Assembly: GCF_022539505.1 (NCBI RefSeq)
Contig: NC_061514.1
Span: forward strand, 338,875,090-338,939,089
Reading direction: 5' to 3'
Length of the DNA: 64,000 bases
DNA from: Lolium rigidum
Taxonomy: Eukaryota; Streptophyta; Magnoliopsida; Poales; Poaceae
Made by a program: the position numbers and the translations under genes. Under the pieces are notes generated by a model. That model saw only the letters and a list, made by a program, of their open reading frames with translations. It had not been told where the DNA came from and did no database searches. Below are positions 23,801 to 33,493 of the stretch, piece by piece. Every line of letters begins with the position of its first letter. Position 1 is the stretch's first letter.

Positions 23801-24391
23801 TGTCTTCCGGTAGGCTGAACTTTGTCAGTAGCATGTCCCAAAGAAATTTTTTCAAATTGTCGTTGACATAACTAGCACCACTCTCCGGGTTCTTCGGCTT
23901 ATGCCACTCTTGAATGCTGATCGGTACATGGTCCCTAACAATAACTCCGGATTGACTTGTAAATTTGCGGCAAAACTCCTTGGGCTCCACTGGTTCACCA
24001 TTATCCTTGAATGCCGTGAGGGCTAACCTGCCCTCGCCCTTTAGCACCCGCGTCGGGCCTCGTTTTGATCTAACGGACTTGCTCGATGATCCGGAAGGCT
24101 AAAAGAAAAAAATTATTCGTTAATAAGTGCAATACAAATAAATGAATGCATCTAGGGATGAACATATAGACTAATTGATACATAGATATACACCTCGCCG
24201 GAGTTTGTGATGGACACTTCGTTGTCTCTTCTAATTTGTTCAGACTCAAGTCCCTCGCCGAAATCATTCAGAAAGTCTTGGAAATCATTGTCATCTCCAT
24301 CGTCGGGTTCCGGACCACGGGCACTCTCATAGATCAATTGCTGCACCGCTTCTTCCCCCTCCTCATCTCGGACGAAGGTGTCGTCCTCCAT
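20873..24391 (-). pseudogene. CACTA ORF2: Transposase_24 region plus C48 (Ulp1-like) protease
   Basis: The minus-strand gene starts MEDDTFVRDEEGEE at 24391. After an intron near 24190-24100 it enters a region resembling the plant Ptta/En/Spm transposase family (PF03004), with EWTWKKMAIQFQTFKKNVWD and IPKWTAFENKLIDHGI. A proline-rich linker follows. Separate exons then give a C48 cysteine protease with HFILLVI (His), VLDSL (Asp) and QQPPGTDLCGFFVCEYIRR (Gln and Cys). The gene closes with EELAGFFLRDVIPPLAEF. It is broken by a one-base shift near 23565, a TAG near 22410 and another shift near 22350. It is divided into several exons and parallel to the TNP2 gene. Confidence 0.8.
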
Positions 24392-24540
24392 ACCTCAATG
24401 TCACTGCAAAATTAAGAAAGCAATTGTATTTCATTCATCATGTCATGATCATATAACAGATTGCTAGATGGATAACAATTGAAATGAAGAAAGCAAAAAA
24501 ACCCTAACGGACCGCCACGGCCACGGACACGGTGTTCCCC

Positions 24541-24735
24541 CTCCTCCTCTCGCTCTTCTCTCTATGTCGCGGCGGCACCGCCACGGACTCGGCACCGCTA
24601 CAGACCCTAACCCTAACACTCGGCGCTCCTCCTCTCGCTCTTCTCTCTATGTCGCGGCGGCACCGCCACGGACTCGGCACCGCTACGGACCCTAACCCTA
24701 ACACTCGGCGCTCCTCCTCTCGCTCTTCTCTCTAT
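24541..24735. repeat. 85-bp tandem repeat, about 2.3 copies
   Basis: Units start at CTCCTCCTCTCGCTCTTCTC at 24541, 24626 and 24711. They contain CCCTAACCCTAAC, which is not the plant telomere unit CCCTAAA. The sequence looks like a duplicated 5' untranslated or promoter-proximal piece next to the captured enzyme fragments. Confidence 0.8.
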
Positions 24736-24964
24736 GTATACCGATTAATAGCGAAACCATAGAGTGCCGGAACACCGCCTAATTAATGTAGCAAATCTTC
24801 AACATAGAGTGCCGAAACCATAGAAATCTTGAACAATGACTTGAAATCAATTAAGGGGCTTAAGATAATGTCAGATTCCTGCTAAAAATGTAGCAAACTA
24901 AGAACGAGAACACCGCCTACCGCGACGCCATCACGCGCCGCGACGCCATCATCACCGCCTACCG

Positions 24965-25147
24965 CCGGGAACGCGAGACGGCCGCTGGCCCTCCCGGCGG
25001 CATGGTAGAGAGCTCCCCGAGCGTCGCGCCGGAGTCCACCCACGCGGTGGCGGGCGGTCCCCGGGTGACCCGCACGGAGCGAAGGCGGGCGAGGTCGACC
25101 ACGGCGAACGCCGCGCCGGGCCGCACCGACCTGTAAGGGATGTTCAT
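24965..25147 (-). pseudogene. Captured berberine-bridge-enzyme-like (FAD oxidase) fragment
   Basis: On the minus strand the frame reads YRSVRPGAAFAVVDLARLRS and then TAWVDSGATLGEL. This is the signature stretch of the FAD-binding_4 domain in plant BBE-like oxidases. Directly after GEL, a CT duplication shifts the frame. In the next frame YHAAGRASGRLAFPAV follows, again as expected for this family. Only about 60 codons remain, with no His/Cys FAD-linkage pair and no substrate-binding domain. The piece lies in CACTA C, directly opposed to a plus-strand BAHD fragment with almost no spacing, so the join was made inside the transposon or during capture. Confidence 0.75.
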
Positions 25148-25500
25148 CCGGACATGGACATCCCTGGCGCGTGGGCTGGACACCGAGTCCGTGTGCCCGT
25201 CGCCTCCCACCCACGACCGCACGGTGCTGCGCGCCCGCTCCCCTCCGCACGTGACCTTCGAGCACCCGGTCTACTCACCGAGCAACCTCAATGGCATGCC
25301 CCGTCCCTTCGTCACCCGTGTCTACGCCGTGCCGCCCAAGCTCCTCGCCGGCATGAAGTCCAGCTGCGCCCCCGGCGTGTCCACCTACTGCGCGGTGACC
25401 GCGCACCTGTGGCGCGCCATGTGCGTGGCCCGCGGCCTGGCCCCCGACGCCGAGTCCAGGCTGCGCGTGCCGGCCACCTCACGCGCGTCCCCGGACCTCG
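25146..25500 (+). pseudogene. Captured BAHD acyltransferase fragment
   Basis: The plus-strand frame reads WTSLARGLDTES, DRTVLRARSPP and, later, VSTYCAVTAHLWRAMCVARG and DAESRLRVPA. This order matches the middle of plant BAHD acyl-CoA transferases (hydroxycinnamoyl-transferase type): the segment after the HXXXD catalytic motif, the linker, and the start of the second domain. HXXXD itself and the DFGWG motif are absent. After about 25500 the similarity fades into GC-rich sequence. The methionine at 25140 is not a genuine start. The fragment shares the CACTA C cargo region with the BBE-like piece. Confidence 0.75.
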
Positions 25501-25975
25501 TCACCGTGCGCGTCGGCGACGTGCTCGTCGCAGCCGCCGGGGTTCGTGGCGGAGCGGCATTTCGTCGAGCACGCTGCGGGCGTGTGTGAGGGAAGGCCGG
25601 CGGCGACAGCGGCGCGGCAGTCGACGCGCGCGCGGGCTCCTCCCGGCGAGGCGCGCGGCGGCCAGGGAGGCGACGCGAGGGAGGCGAGGCGAGGGAGGGA
25701 GAGGAGGGGGTGCTCACCTCGGTTGCCGGCGCGGGGAGAGGTGGAGAGCGGCGGGCGACGCGGCGACGACGGCGACCCGGCCTGTTGCTGCGCGCGACGG
25801 TGGCCTGCTGCTGCGGGCAACGACGACGGCGGCGGCGCGTGGAGCTTCGGCGATGGCGACGGCGGCGGCTACGGCAGTAGCTGCGGGCGACGGCAAGCTC
25901 GGGCCTGTCTGCGCGTGGAGGAGCTGTTGAATTTGGCGAAGTTTTGCCACGAGCCTAAGTGATAACACAGGGGAG
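25501..25975. other. GC-rich cargo without recognised function
   Basis: Very GC-rich sequence, rich in GCGGCGACGGC-type runs, with open frames in most phases on both strands. These frames are compositional and have no domain that I recognise. A frame near 25545 (PPGFVAERHFVEHAAGV) might be a further captured scrap, but support is weak. Confidence 0.35.
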
Positions 25976-25987
25976 AGGGACCTTTCG

Positions 25988-26017
25988 TACCGGTTGGTGG
26001 CACCAACCGGTACCAAA
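25988..26017. repeat. Internal CACTA subterminal repeat pair
   Basis: GTACCGGTTGGTGGCACC is followed by its near inverted copy. It matches the subterminal repeats at the ends of CACTA C although it lies 10 kb inside, just before the polypyrimidine tract. It may mark the edge of an inserted or rearranged segment that ends at about 27950. Confidence 0.7.
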
Positions 26018-26700
26018 TCTTTTTTTTAGTTTTAGTTTTTCTTTTTATCTTTTCTGTTTCTTTTTTACTTTTCTGTTTCTTTTTTACTTTTCTGTTTCTT
26101 TTTTACTTTTCTGTTTCTTTTTCTTTCATTTTATATTTCTTTTCTTTTTATTATTTTCTATTGCTTTTCTATTTCTTTTCTATTTCTTTTCTTTCCTTTT
26201 CTTTTCTATTTTTTTTTTTTCTTGTTTCTTTTTACTTTTCTGTTTCTTTTTCTTTTATTTTCTATTTTTTTTCTTTTTATTGTTTTCTATTGCTTTTCTT
26301 TTTCTTTTTCTTTTCTATTTCATTTCATTTCTTTCCTTTTTTTATTTCTTTTTTTCTTTTCTGTTTCTTTTTTAGTTTTCTGTTTCTTTTTTACTTTTCT
26401 GTTTCTTTTTCTTTTATTTTCTATTTCTTTTCTTTTTATTATTTTCTATTGCTTTTCTTTTTATTTTCTATTTCTTTTCTTTCCTTTTCTTTTATATTTC
26501 TTTTCTTTCCTTTTCTTTTCTATTTCTTTTTTTCTTTTCTATTTCTTTTTTACTTTTCTGTTTCTTTTTTTACTTTTCTGTTTCTTTTTCTTTTATTTTC
26601 TATTTCTTTTCTTTTTATTATTTGCTATTGCTTTCCTTTTTCTTTTCTATTTCTTTTCTTTCCTTTTCTTTTATATTTCTTTTCTATTTGTTTTCTTTAC
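26018..26700. repeat. Polypyrimidine tract (T/C-rich simple sequence)
   Basis: About 680 bp made almost only of T and C, built from TTTTCTGTTTC, TTTTCTATTTC and similar short units. It creates long phenylalanine/serine/leucine frames that are not genes. On the other strand it is a polypurine tract able to form triplex or single-stranded structures. Confidence 0.9.
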
Positions 26701-26908
26701 TCCCGCCACGACGCCGTCCACGCGGGAAAGTTTCCCGCCACGTACGACGTCGCGCGGGAAACTTTCCCGCCACGACGCGCGCGTGGGAGAAAAAAAGGCG
26801 GGAAAGAAAGGGCGGGAATAAAAATTTATTACGAGTGAACTCGAATTAAAAGTACATAGCTTAACTGAAAATTAAAGATACATGGCCAAATTCTACTGTT
26901 GGAGTCAT
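26701..26908. other. Short spacer with GC-rich inverted motif
   Basis: Contains GCGGGAAAGTTTCCCGC-type inverted sequence at about 26728-26772 repeated with spacing, then AT-rich sequence up to the end of the small gene. No coding frame is supported. Confidence 0.4.
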
Positions 26909-27436
26909 TCAGTCATACTCGTGTCTAGCCCTGTAGTAGTCGCCACTCGTAGTCGTCGTAGTCGCCGTCATCATCGTCGCCGGCATCGGGGTCGCGGTAC
27001 TCGAACGTCGGCGGGTGAGCACGCGTGGGCTGGGACCGAGGGTAGCGCAGGCGGGGGCCACGGTAGGCCATGACGCCGGGAGAGTCCGGCCGCGCCACCA
27101 CGGCCGACGGCCGGCCTCGTTGAAGTTCGGAGGAGGCGGGCCGCCCTCCTCGTGCTCGGCAAGCGCCCTCTCACGCCGATTGATGAAGAAGCTTTCCCAA
27201 GTCGGGTTGTAGTCGGGATGCCACCGGGGATTCCTCCGCTGCTCCGGCGTGAGCTCGAAGTAGTAGTGGTTCGTGATGGCCATCTCGCGCGCCACACCTA
27301 GAGGGACTGGAGGGACCGGTACGCCTCCGACGCTTAGCAACCAGCCGGCCGGGACGCGGTAGCCCGGCGGGCAGGGGTAGTTCGAGGCGCAAAGCGCCTC
27401 CGCCTCCCGGGGGGTTAGAGATGCGATGGAAGCCAT
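26909..27436 (-). CDS. Small conserved CACTA-associated protein, 175 aa
   Basis: This minus-strand frame starts MASIASLTPREAEAL at 27436, about 65 bases downstream of a TATATATA box at 27501-27512. Its core, TNHYYFELTPEQRRNPRWHP then FFINRRERALAEHEEGG, is closely similar to the minus-strand frame at 43925-44374 in CACTA E, so it is conserved between two CACTA families. The last 70 residues differ, and the threonine run suggests a frameshift near the C-terminus. It has no known catalytic motif. The role is unknown. Here it is parallel to the TNP2 gene, whereas in CACTA E the homologue is antiparallel. Confidence 0.6.
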   Translation of the reverse strand: MASIASLTPREAEALCASNYPCPPGYRVPAGWLLSVGGVPVPPVPLGVAREMAITNHYYFELTPEQRRNPRWHPDYNPTWESFFINRRERALAEHEEGGPPPPNFNEAGRRPWWRGRTLPASWPTVAPACATLGPSPRVLTRRRSSTATPMPATMMTATTTTTSGDYYRARHEYD

Positions 27437-27594
27437 GGGAGAGAATGATGAGGTTTGCATATATGAGTCTAGATGTGATATGTAAATGGTGGCCAAGCCT
27501 ACATATATATAGTGAAAAAATGGCGGGAAGACAGAGGCGGGAACCGGTGGAAAGCGCGGGAAGAAAATAGGCGGGAAGACGAGATCGAGGCAAA

Positions 27595-27950
27595 CCTTTA
27601 GTACCGGTTGGTGGGTGCAACCGGTACTAAAGCTGTCGGCAGGATAAGGACGCCCTGCTCGATGAGATATAGTATGTAGCGCACGACACCTCGTCGGTGG
27701 GATAAGGACGCGTGGGTAACCTTTAGTACCGGTTGGTGGGTGCAACCGGTACTAAAGCTATCGGCGGGATAAGGACGCCCCGCTCGATGAGATAAAGTAT
27801 GTAGCGCACGACGCCCTGTCGGTGGGATAAGGACGCGTGGGTAACCTTTAGTACCGGTTCGTGTCTGCAACCGGTACTAAAGCTGTCGGCAGGATAAGGA
27901 CGCGTGTGTAACCTTTAGTACGGTTCGTGTCTGCAACCGGTACTAAAGGC
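27595..27950. repeat. Internal array of CACTA subterminal repeats
   Basis: Four units of CTTTAGTACCGGTT with an inverted AACCGGTACTAAAG partner occur at about 27597, 27720, 27846 and 27911. They are separated by GGATAAGGACGC-containing spacers that are themselves repeated. Each pair is a short palindrome. Confidence 0.8.
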
Positions 27951-27975
27951 TGTCGGCGAGGATAAGGACGCTCTC

Positions 27976-27985
27976 GCCTATAAAA
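27976..27985 (+). promoter_or_regulatory. TATA-like box before the hairpin repeats
   Basis: CTATAAAAGG at about 27971-27980 precedes ATGGGAAGCAGC at 28002, an arrangement typical of plant core promoters. Whether a transcript starts here is not known. Confidence 0.4.
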
Positions 27986-28058
27986 GGAGCATCGATAGAC
28001 CATGGGAAGCAGCTCAACAAGCCAACATGGATGGAGAGTTTCATCACCATGGATGGAG

Positions 28059-28600
28059 GAAAGGGTTGGGAAATCTCCCGTGGCGGAACTTGTCGAAGAT
28101 GCCCTTGGTGCACACGCCCTATGGCATCTTCGGAAGTTCCGCCTCGGAAGAATTTCCCGCAAGCCCGTGGAAGACTCCATCTCCTCTAACAATGTTGGGG
28201 AAAGGGTTGGGAAATCTCCCGTGGCGGAACTTGTCGAAGATGCCCTTGGTGCACACGCCCTATGGCATCTTCGGAAGTTCCGCCTCGGAAGAATTTCCTC
28301 GCAAGCCCGTGGAAGACTCCATCTCCTCTAACAATGTTGGGGAAAGGGTTGGGAAATCTCCCGTGGCGGAACTTGTCGAAGATGCCCTTGGTGCACACGC
28401 CCTATGGCATCTTCGGAAGTTCCGCCTCGGAATTTTTTCCTGCAAGCCCGTGGAAGACTCCATCTCCTCTAACAATGTTGCGGAAAGGGTTGGGAAATCT
28501 CCCGTGGCGGAACTTCTCGAATATGCCCTTGGTGCACATGCCCTATATATGGCATATTCGGAAGTTCCGCCTCGAAAAATTTCCCTGCAAGCCCGTGACT
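28059..28600. repeat. Four 141/142-bp tandem repeats, each a hairpin
   Basis: Units are anchored by AAGGGTTGGG at 28061, 28202, 28344 and 28485. In each unit a left arm (GGCGGAACTT then TCGAAGATGCC) and a right arm (GGCATCTTCGGAAGTTCCGCC) are complementary over about 20 bp with a small bulge and a loop of about 20 bases. The fourth unit carries matching changes in both arms. The unit is close to 47 codons, so plus-strand frames run through (for example SPVAELVEDALGAHALWHLR), but the 142-bp spacing breaks them. They lie beyond the 3' end of the TNP2 gene. Confidence 0.85.
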
Positions 28601-28709
28601 TAACTAGTAAAACAAGCCAACCATCTCCATTGTTAATATCTTACATACAATAACATCATTACACAAAAGTGATTTCCATATTGAGATACACAAGTTATGA
28701 TCCCTATAT

Positions 28710-31700
28710 GTAGCTAGCTAGTCTTCTGAGTTTTCTTCGCCCGATTCCCTTTCTTCTTCTTGCGACGCAACCATGGACAATCTTCATTGTTTAAGATGAT
28801 GCTTGGGTCAATTTTTACCTTGAAGGGTGGAATATCGTCAAACTTATTATAATCTTCGACATGTCTGTCTTGTCCTCTACTCCCACGATGTTTCTTTTTC
28901 CTGAAAGAACTATGTGCCGCTTTGGCTCATCGTATGATGTGTCCTCTTGCCTTTCTTTTATTTTTTCGGTTTGCTAGACATATCCTTCACATAAAAAACA
29001 TGAGCCACTTCACTGGCTAGGACAAATGGTTCGGTGTCGTACCCAAGATTCTTGAAATCCACTGTAGTCATTCCGTACTGCGGGTCTACCCGTGCCCGTC
29101 TTTCGAGGTTGAACCATTTACACCGGAACAAAGGGACCTTGAAATTAGGTCCATAGTCAAGTTCCCATATCTCCTCTATGTACCCATAATATGTGACCTT
29201 GTTCCCATTGCCATCTGCATCAAAGCGGACACCACTGTTTTGGTTGGTGCTCTTTTTGTCTTGGGCGAAAGTGTAAAATGTGTTCCCATTAATCTCGTAC
29301 CCTTGAAAAGTCGATATAGTAGAAGATGGTTGCTTGGCCAACAAGTACAGCTGCTCGTCATCGGTGACATTCATGAGACGTGTTTGCAACCAACCGCCGA
29401 AAGTCTTCATGTGTTCTCCATCAATCCAATCTTCACGTTGCTCCGGGTATTTAGAGCGTAAGATCTCCTTGTGTTCCTCTTTGTACGGAGCCACCAAGAT
29501 GGAATTAAGTAGAACTGTGTAGTGTGCTTGAGTGAAAGAATGTCCGTCCATACACGTTGCTGATTTCTTTCCTAGCGTGCCTTTTCCACGCAGTCTCCCC
29601 TCATAGCGCGATTCAGGAACACCGATCGGCTTAAGGTCAGGAATAAAGTCAACACAAAACTCAATGACCTCCTCTGTTCCATAGCCCTTGGAGATGCTTC
29701 CTTCGGGCCTAGCACGGTTATGAACGTACTTCTTTAAGACTCCCATGAATCTCTCAAAGGGGAACATGTTGTGTAGAAATACAGGACCGAGAACGCCAAC
29801 TCGAAGCTGACTAGACATTGGACCACCATCCTTCTGTAAATTTTGCAGAGTAAGTGGATTGATCACCTTCTGAGAAATTGCATTGAGGAACGCACATAGC
29901 TTCACAATGGGTACTCGAACATTTTCCGGCAGAAGCCCCCTCAATGCAACCGGAAGTAATTGTGTCATAATCACGTGGCGGTCATGAGACTTTAGGTTTT
30001 GAAACTTTTTCTCCGACATGTTTATTATTCCCTTTATATTCGACGAGAAGCCGGACGGGACCTTGATGCTACTCAGGACTTCAAAAAAGATCTCCTTCTC
30101 CTCTTTGGTAAGAGCATAGGCGGCGGGACCTTGATACTTCTCCGGATTCGGGTTGTTTCCTTCGTGGATACTTTGCTGGTCCTGCCGTGCATCCGGTGTA
30201 TCTTTTGTCTTCCCATACACGCCCAAGAAGTTTAGCAGGTTCACGCAAAGATTTTTCGTCACGTGCATCACGTCGATTGCGAGTGAACCTCTAAGAATTT
30301 CTAGTAGGGTAGCTCCCAAAATATCGACTTCTTCTTCCACATGGGTACGTGTCCGTCAACATCATGCGGAACAGATTGTCCGCCGGGACCCTTTCCAAAG
30401 ATCACTTTTAAATCCTTGACCATATCATATATAACTTCCCCATTAGGGCGGGTAGGCTTCGTTCGGTTATCCGCCTCACCTCCGAAATGCTTTCCTCTCT
30501 TTCTTACGTGATGTTGTTTTGGAAGAAATCGACGATGCCCCGGTACACATTCTTGTTTCCCAAATAATTACTATCGGTCTCACCTAAACAAGTGTGTGCA
30601 TGCATTGTATCCCTTGTTTGACCGCCCTGAAATGTTACCAAGAGCGGGCCAATCATTGATGGTTACAAATAACAACGCTCGTAGGTTAAATTCCTTTTGT
30701 TCGTGCTCATCCCACACGGTACACCTTCGTCACGCCACAACTCTAAAAGTTCTTCAACCAATGGCCTCGGTACACATCAATGTCGTTGCCAGGTTGCTTC
30801 GGGCCCTGGATGAGCACCGGCATCATAATGAACTTCCGCTTCATGCACAACCAAGGAGGAAGGTTATAGATACATAGAGTCACCGGCCGAGTGCTATGAC
30901 TGGAGCTCTGCTTCCCGAAAGGATTAAAGCCATCCGTACTTAGACCAAATCTTAAGTTCCTTGCGTCATCTGAAAATGACTTGAACTCTCTGTCGATTTT
31001 TCTCCATCTGCGACCCGTCGGCGGGGTGTCTCGAGCATCACATCTTTCTTACGGTCCTCTTTGTGCCATCGCAACAACTTGGCATGCTCTTTGTTCCGGA
31101 ACAAACGTTTCAACCGTGGTATTATAGGAGCATACCACATCACCTTCGCAGGAACCCTCTTCCCGGGGGTGGACTCACCCTCAACATCGCCGGGGTCATC
31201 TCGCCCGATCTTATACCTCAATGCACTACATACCGGGCATGCATTCAAATTCTCGTACTCCCCGCGGTAGAGGATGCGATCATTGATGCATGCATGTATC
31301 TTCTCGCACCTCTAATCCTAGAGGGCGAGACAACCTTCTTTGCTTCGTACGTGCTAGAGGGCAACACGTTCTCCCTGGAAGCATCTTCTTTATTATTTTC
31401 AGCAACTTTTCAAATCCCTTGTCGAAGTACCATTCTTTGCCTTCCACCTGCAGCAATTCCAGCGTGGTACCCAGCTTTTTCCGACCATTTTCGCAATTTG
31501 GGTACAACAGTTTGTTGTGATCCTCTAACATTTTCTCCAACTTCAACCTCTCCTTTTCATTTCCGCAGTTCATCTTCGCATCAAGAATGGCCCGACCCAA
31601 ATCGTCATCCGGGTCATCAAAAATCGGCTCATCGAAAATGATCTCTTCTTCAGCTTCGTCTTCCCCCATTCTACTACCACCGTCTTCAGTGAATAAGGGA

Positions 31701-31993
31701 TAGTTGTCACTATCCTCTTCTTCTTCGTTGTCTTCCAATATAACCCCTCTTTCTCCGTGCTTGGTCCAACAATTATAGCTGGGCATGAAACCATTCTCCA
31801 GCAGGTGGACGTGAAGGGTCTTCGAGGTAGAGTAATTCTTCATATTCTTACAGGAACTACATGGACAATACATGAAATCATTCGACCGCCTGTTTGCCTC
31901 AGCCACGTTGAGAAAATAATGCATGCCGATAATGAACTCGGGATGGCACCGGTCACCGTACATCCATTGTCGACTCATCTGCATTTTATATAT
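28710..31993 (-). pseudogene. TNP2-type CACTA transposase of element C
   Basis: The minus-strand gene begins with SRQWMYGDRCHPEFI near 31990. It continues through SYNCWTKHGERGVI and an acidic region, then VMWYAPIIPRLKRLFRNKEH. The Transposase_21 core has STDGFNPFG and PGNDIDVYRG, which hold the presumed catalytic aspartates. The C-terminal DUF4218/DUF4216 parts (MFPFERFMGVLKKYVHNRAR and VTYYGYIEEIWELDYGPNF) lie in one intact 460-codon frame at 28958-30340. Shifts occur near 31370, 30990 and 30700. A short deletion has removed the segment just before LGPVFLHNMFPFER. The gene was an autonomous-type transposase but is now inactive. Confidence 0.88.
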
Positions 31994-32504
31994 ATCAAAA
32001 ATCATTAAGTACACAACATCATGGATATATGAGTGACCAACTTAATTAATATTCAAGTTCATCACATAAAACTAATTGTTTTTTATAAAAGAAGAGGGGC
32101 TCACCGAGGTGGTACCGTGCTCGGCTAGGGGACGACGCTGGCGATCGACAGCGGTAAGGACGGGGATGATACTAATTAAAACCTACAAAAAATACCATAA
32201 TTTCAGCTCAAATTGCATATAAAAAAATAAAATCACTAACTTAGGCATTTAATCGAACACCTTGCTTGCACTACAAAAATAGTACGAGTTAAAACTACCA
32301 AAGAACTGAGCTAAATTAGGAACGCCGGAAGGAATGATGATATTGCTAACCCTTGGATAGATGTATGCCGTTAATCTTGTTAAAATGGTGGAGAAAAATA
32401 AAGATTATTGGAGTGTGAGAGGTGGATATTTGGAAATGTGAGAGGAGAAGTGAGAATGAGATATGCAGGGAGCTGGGCGCTGCCGCGCGCTCATATAGGC
32501 ACAG

Positions 32505-32720
32505 ACCCTTTAGTACCTGTTCCTTACACGAACTGGTACTAATGGTGCAACCCTGGCCCCACCACCGCCTGGAAATCGAGCCCAAACCCTTTAATACCGG
32601 TTCCTGTTACGAACCGGTATTAAAGGTCCATAACGAACCGGTATTGATGTCCCACGCACGGAACCGATATTAATGCCCCCTTCAGTACCGGTTCGTAAGG
32701 GAACCGGTACTAAAGGCTTA
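32505..32720. repeat. Right subterminal repeats of CACTA C
   Basis: TACCGGTT/AACCGGTA units in both orientations at about 32588, 32613, 32636, 32687 and 32702, just inside the right terminus. They match the left array. Confidence 0.8.
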
Positions 32721-32749
32721 GATGGATGAGAGGTTTTCTACTAGTGCGA

Positions 32750-33162
32750 ACGCAACAAAGTGTTTTCCTTCAAATCCCACCCCAGCGTATGTTTCCTTTC
32801 TTTATGTTTGTGGTACCCTCCTCTCCCGTTTTTAATGTGTTGATTAGTACAATATGAAAACACATCATTTGTAATAGCTGGCTGAAGAAGAAAATGGCCC
32901 CGGCCCCTTGAAAATTTTCAGCATGAAGGCATGATAGTTATATCAATTAAATCCGTGCATCAAACGTAGGCATAGAAAATGTCCTGACATATGGTATCTT
33001 CACTTATCTTCGCTTATCAAGGGCATTACGGACAATGATAACTTAATACACCAAATTTCATAAACCCAAAAGAAGAAGAAGAACAACTTTTACGAACTTT
33101 TCCTCACCGGAGTTTTTCCCCAATGCAAACCATAAGCTGGCTTCTCCATGAGAATAAGCCCA
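32750..33162. other. Middle part of a small nested element
   Basis: No coding frame. This interval lies between CACTA C and CACTA D and belongs to the older sequence that both invaded. It ends in GAATAAGCCCA. That joins with AAAGAAGTGGGC after CACTA D to rebuild the right inverted repeat of the small element starting at 15758. Confidence 0.45.
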
Positions 33163-33493
33163 CACTAGTAGAAAACATGCCTTTGGTCAGGAACATTTGG
33201 TCCCGACCGTGTCCTGGGATGGGACCCAAGGCCTAGCCACGTTGCCCTGTAAACGCTACAACGTACGACACCCATAGGTCCTGGCTCGTAAAGACCCAAA
33301 GGTCCCGGCTCGTCTCCCAAACTGGGACTAAAGGGTATTGCGCCACGGGGCGCCTGCGGTACCCCTTTTAATCCAATTTATTTATAAGCTCCACTATTCT
33401 TCACCATTGCCACACACTCTCTCTCCATCCGGCCTCCTCTCCTCATCCACCATTGCAAAAGCTTAGCTCTCTCTCTTCCCGGCCTCTTCGTCG

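Larger units (their letters stand above)
15989..32746 (-). mobile_element. CACTA DNA transposon C, 16.8 kb, gene-capturing
   Basis: The ends CACTAGTAGAAAA at 15989 and its complement ending at 32746 are flanked by the duplication CGA (15986-15988 and 32747-32749). The terminal repeats remain similar for about 22 bp. TACCGGTT-type subterminal repeats fill 16010-16205 and 32505-32720, with extra arrays inside at 25988-26017 and 27595-27950. The element carries a TNP2 gene and a Transposase_24/C48 gene, both on the minus strand, and a small minus-strand gene. It also carries captured plant gene fragments. Both transposase genes are broken, so it is no longer autonomous. Its size is large but within the range of Triticeae CACTA elements. 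Confidence 0.93.

Noticed and set aside
24600..24710. CCCTAACCCTAAC as an interstitial telomere repeat
   Set aside because: Only two short runs within an 85-bp tandem unit, and the plant telomere unit is CCCTAAA. It is part of the tandem duplication.
26041..26838. Long phenylalanine-rich frames that look like membrane proteins
   Set aside because: They are produced by the T/C-rich tract in all three forward phases, so they reflect composition, not genes.
25960..27960. A separate inner CACTA element delimited by internal subterminal repeats
   Set aside because: Neither edge has a CACTA terminus or a 3-bp duplication, so an internal rearrangement or array of subterminal repeats is the safer reading.
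28059..28600. A CRISPR-like array
   Set aside because: Units of 141-142 bp are contiguous without unique spacers, in a plant transposon.
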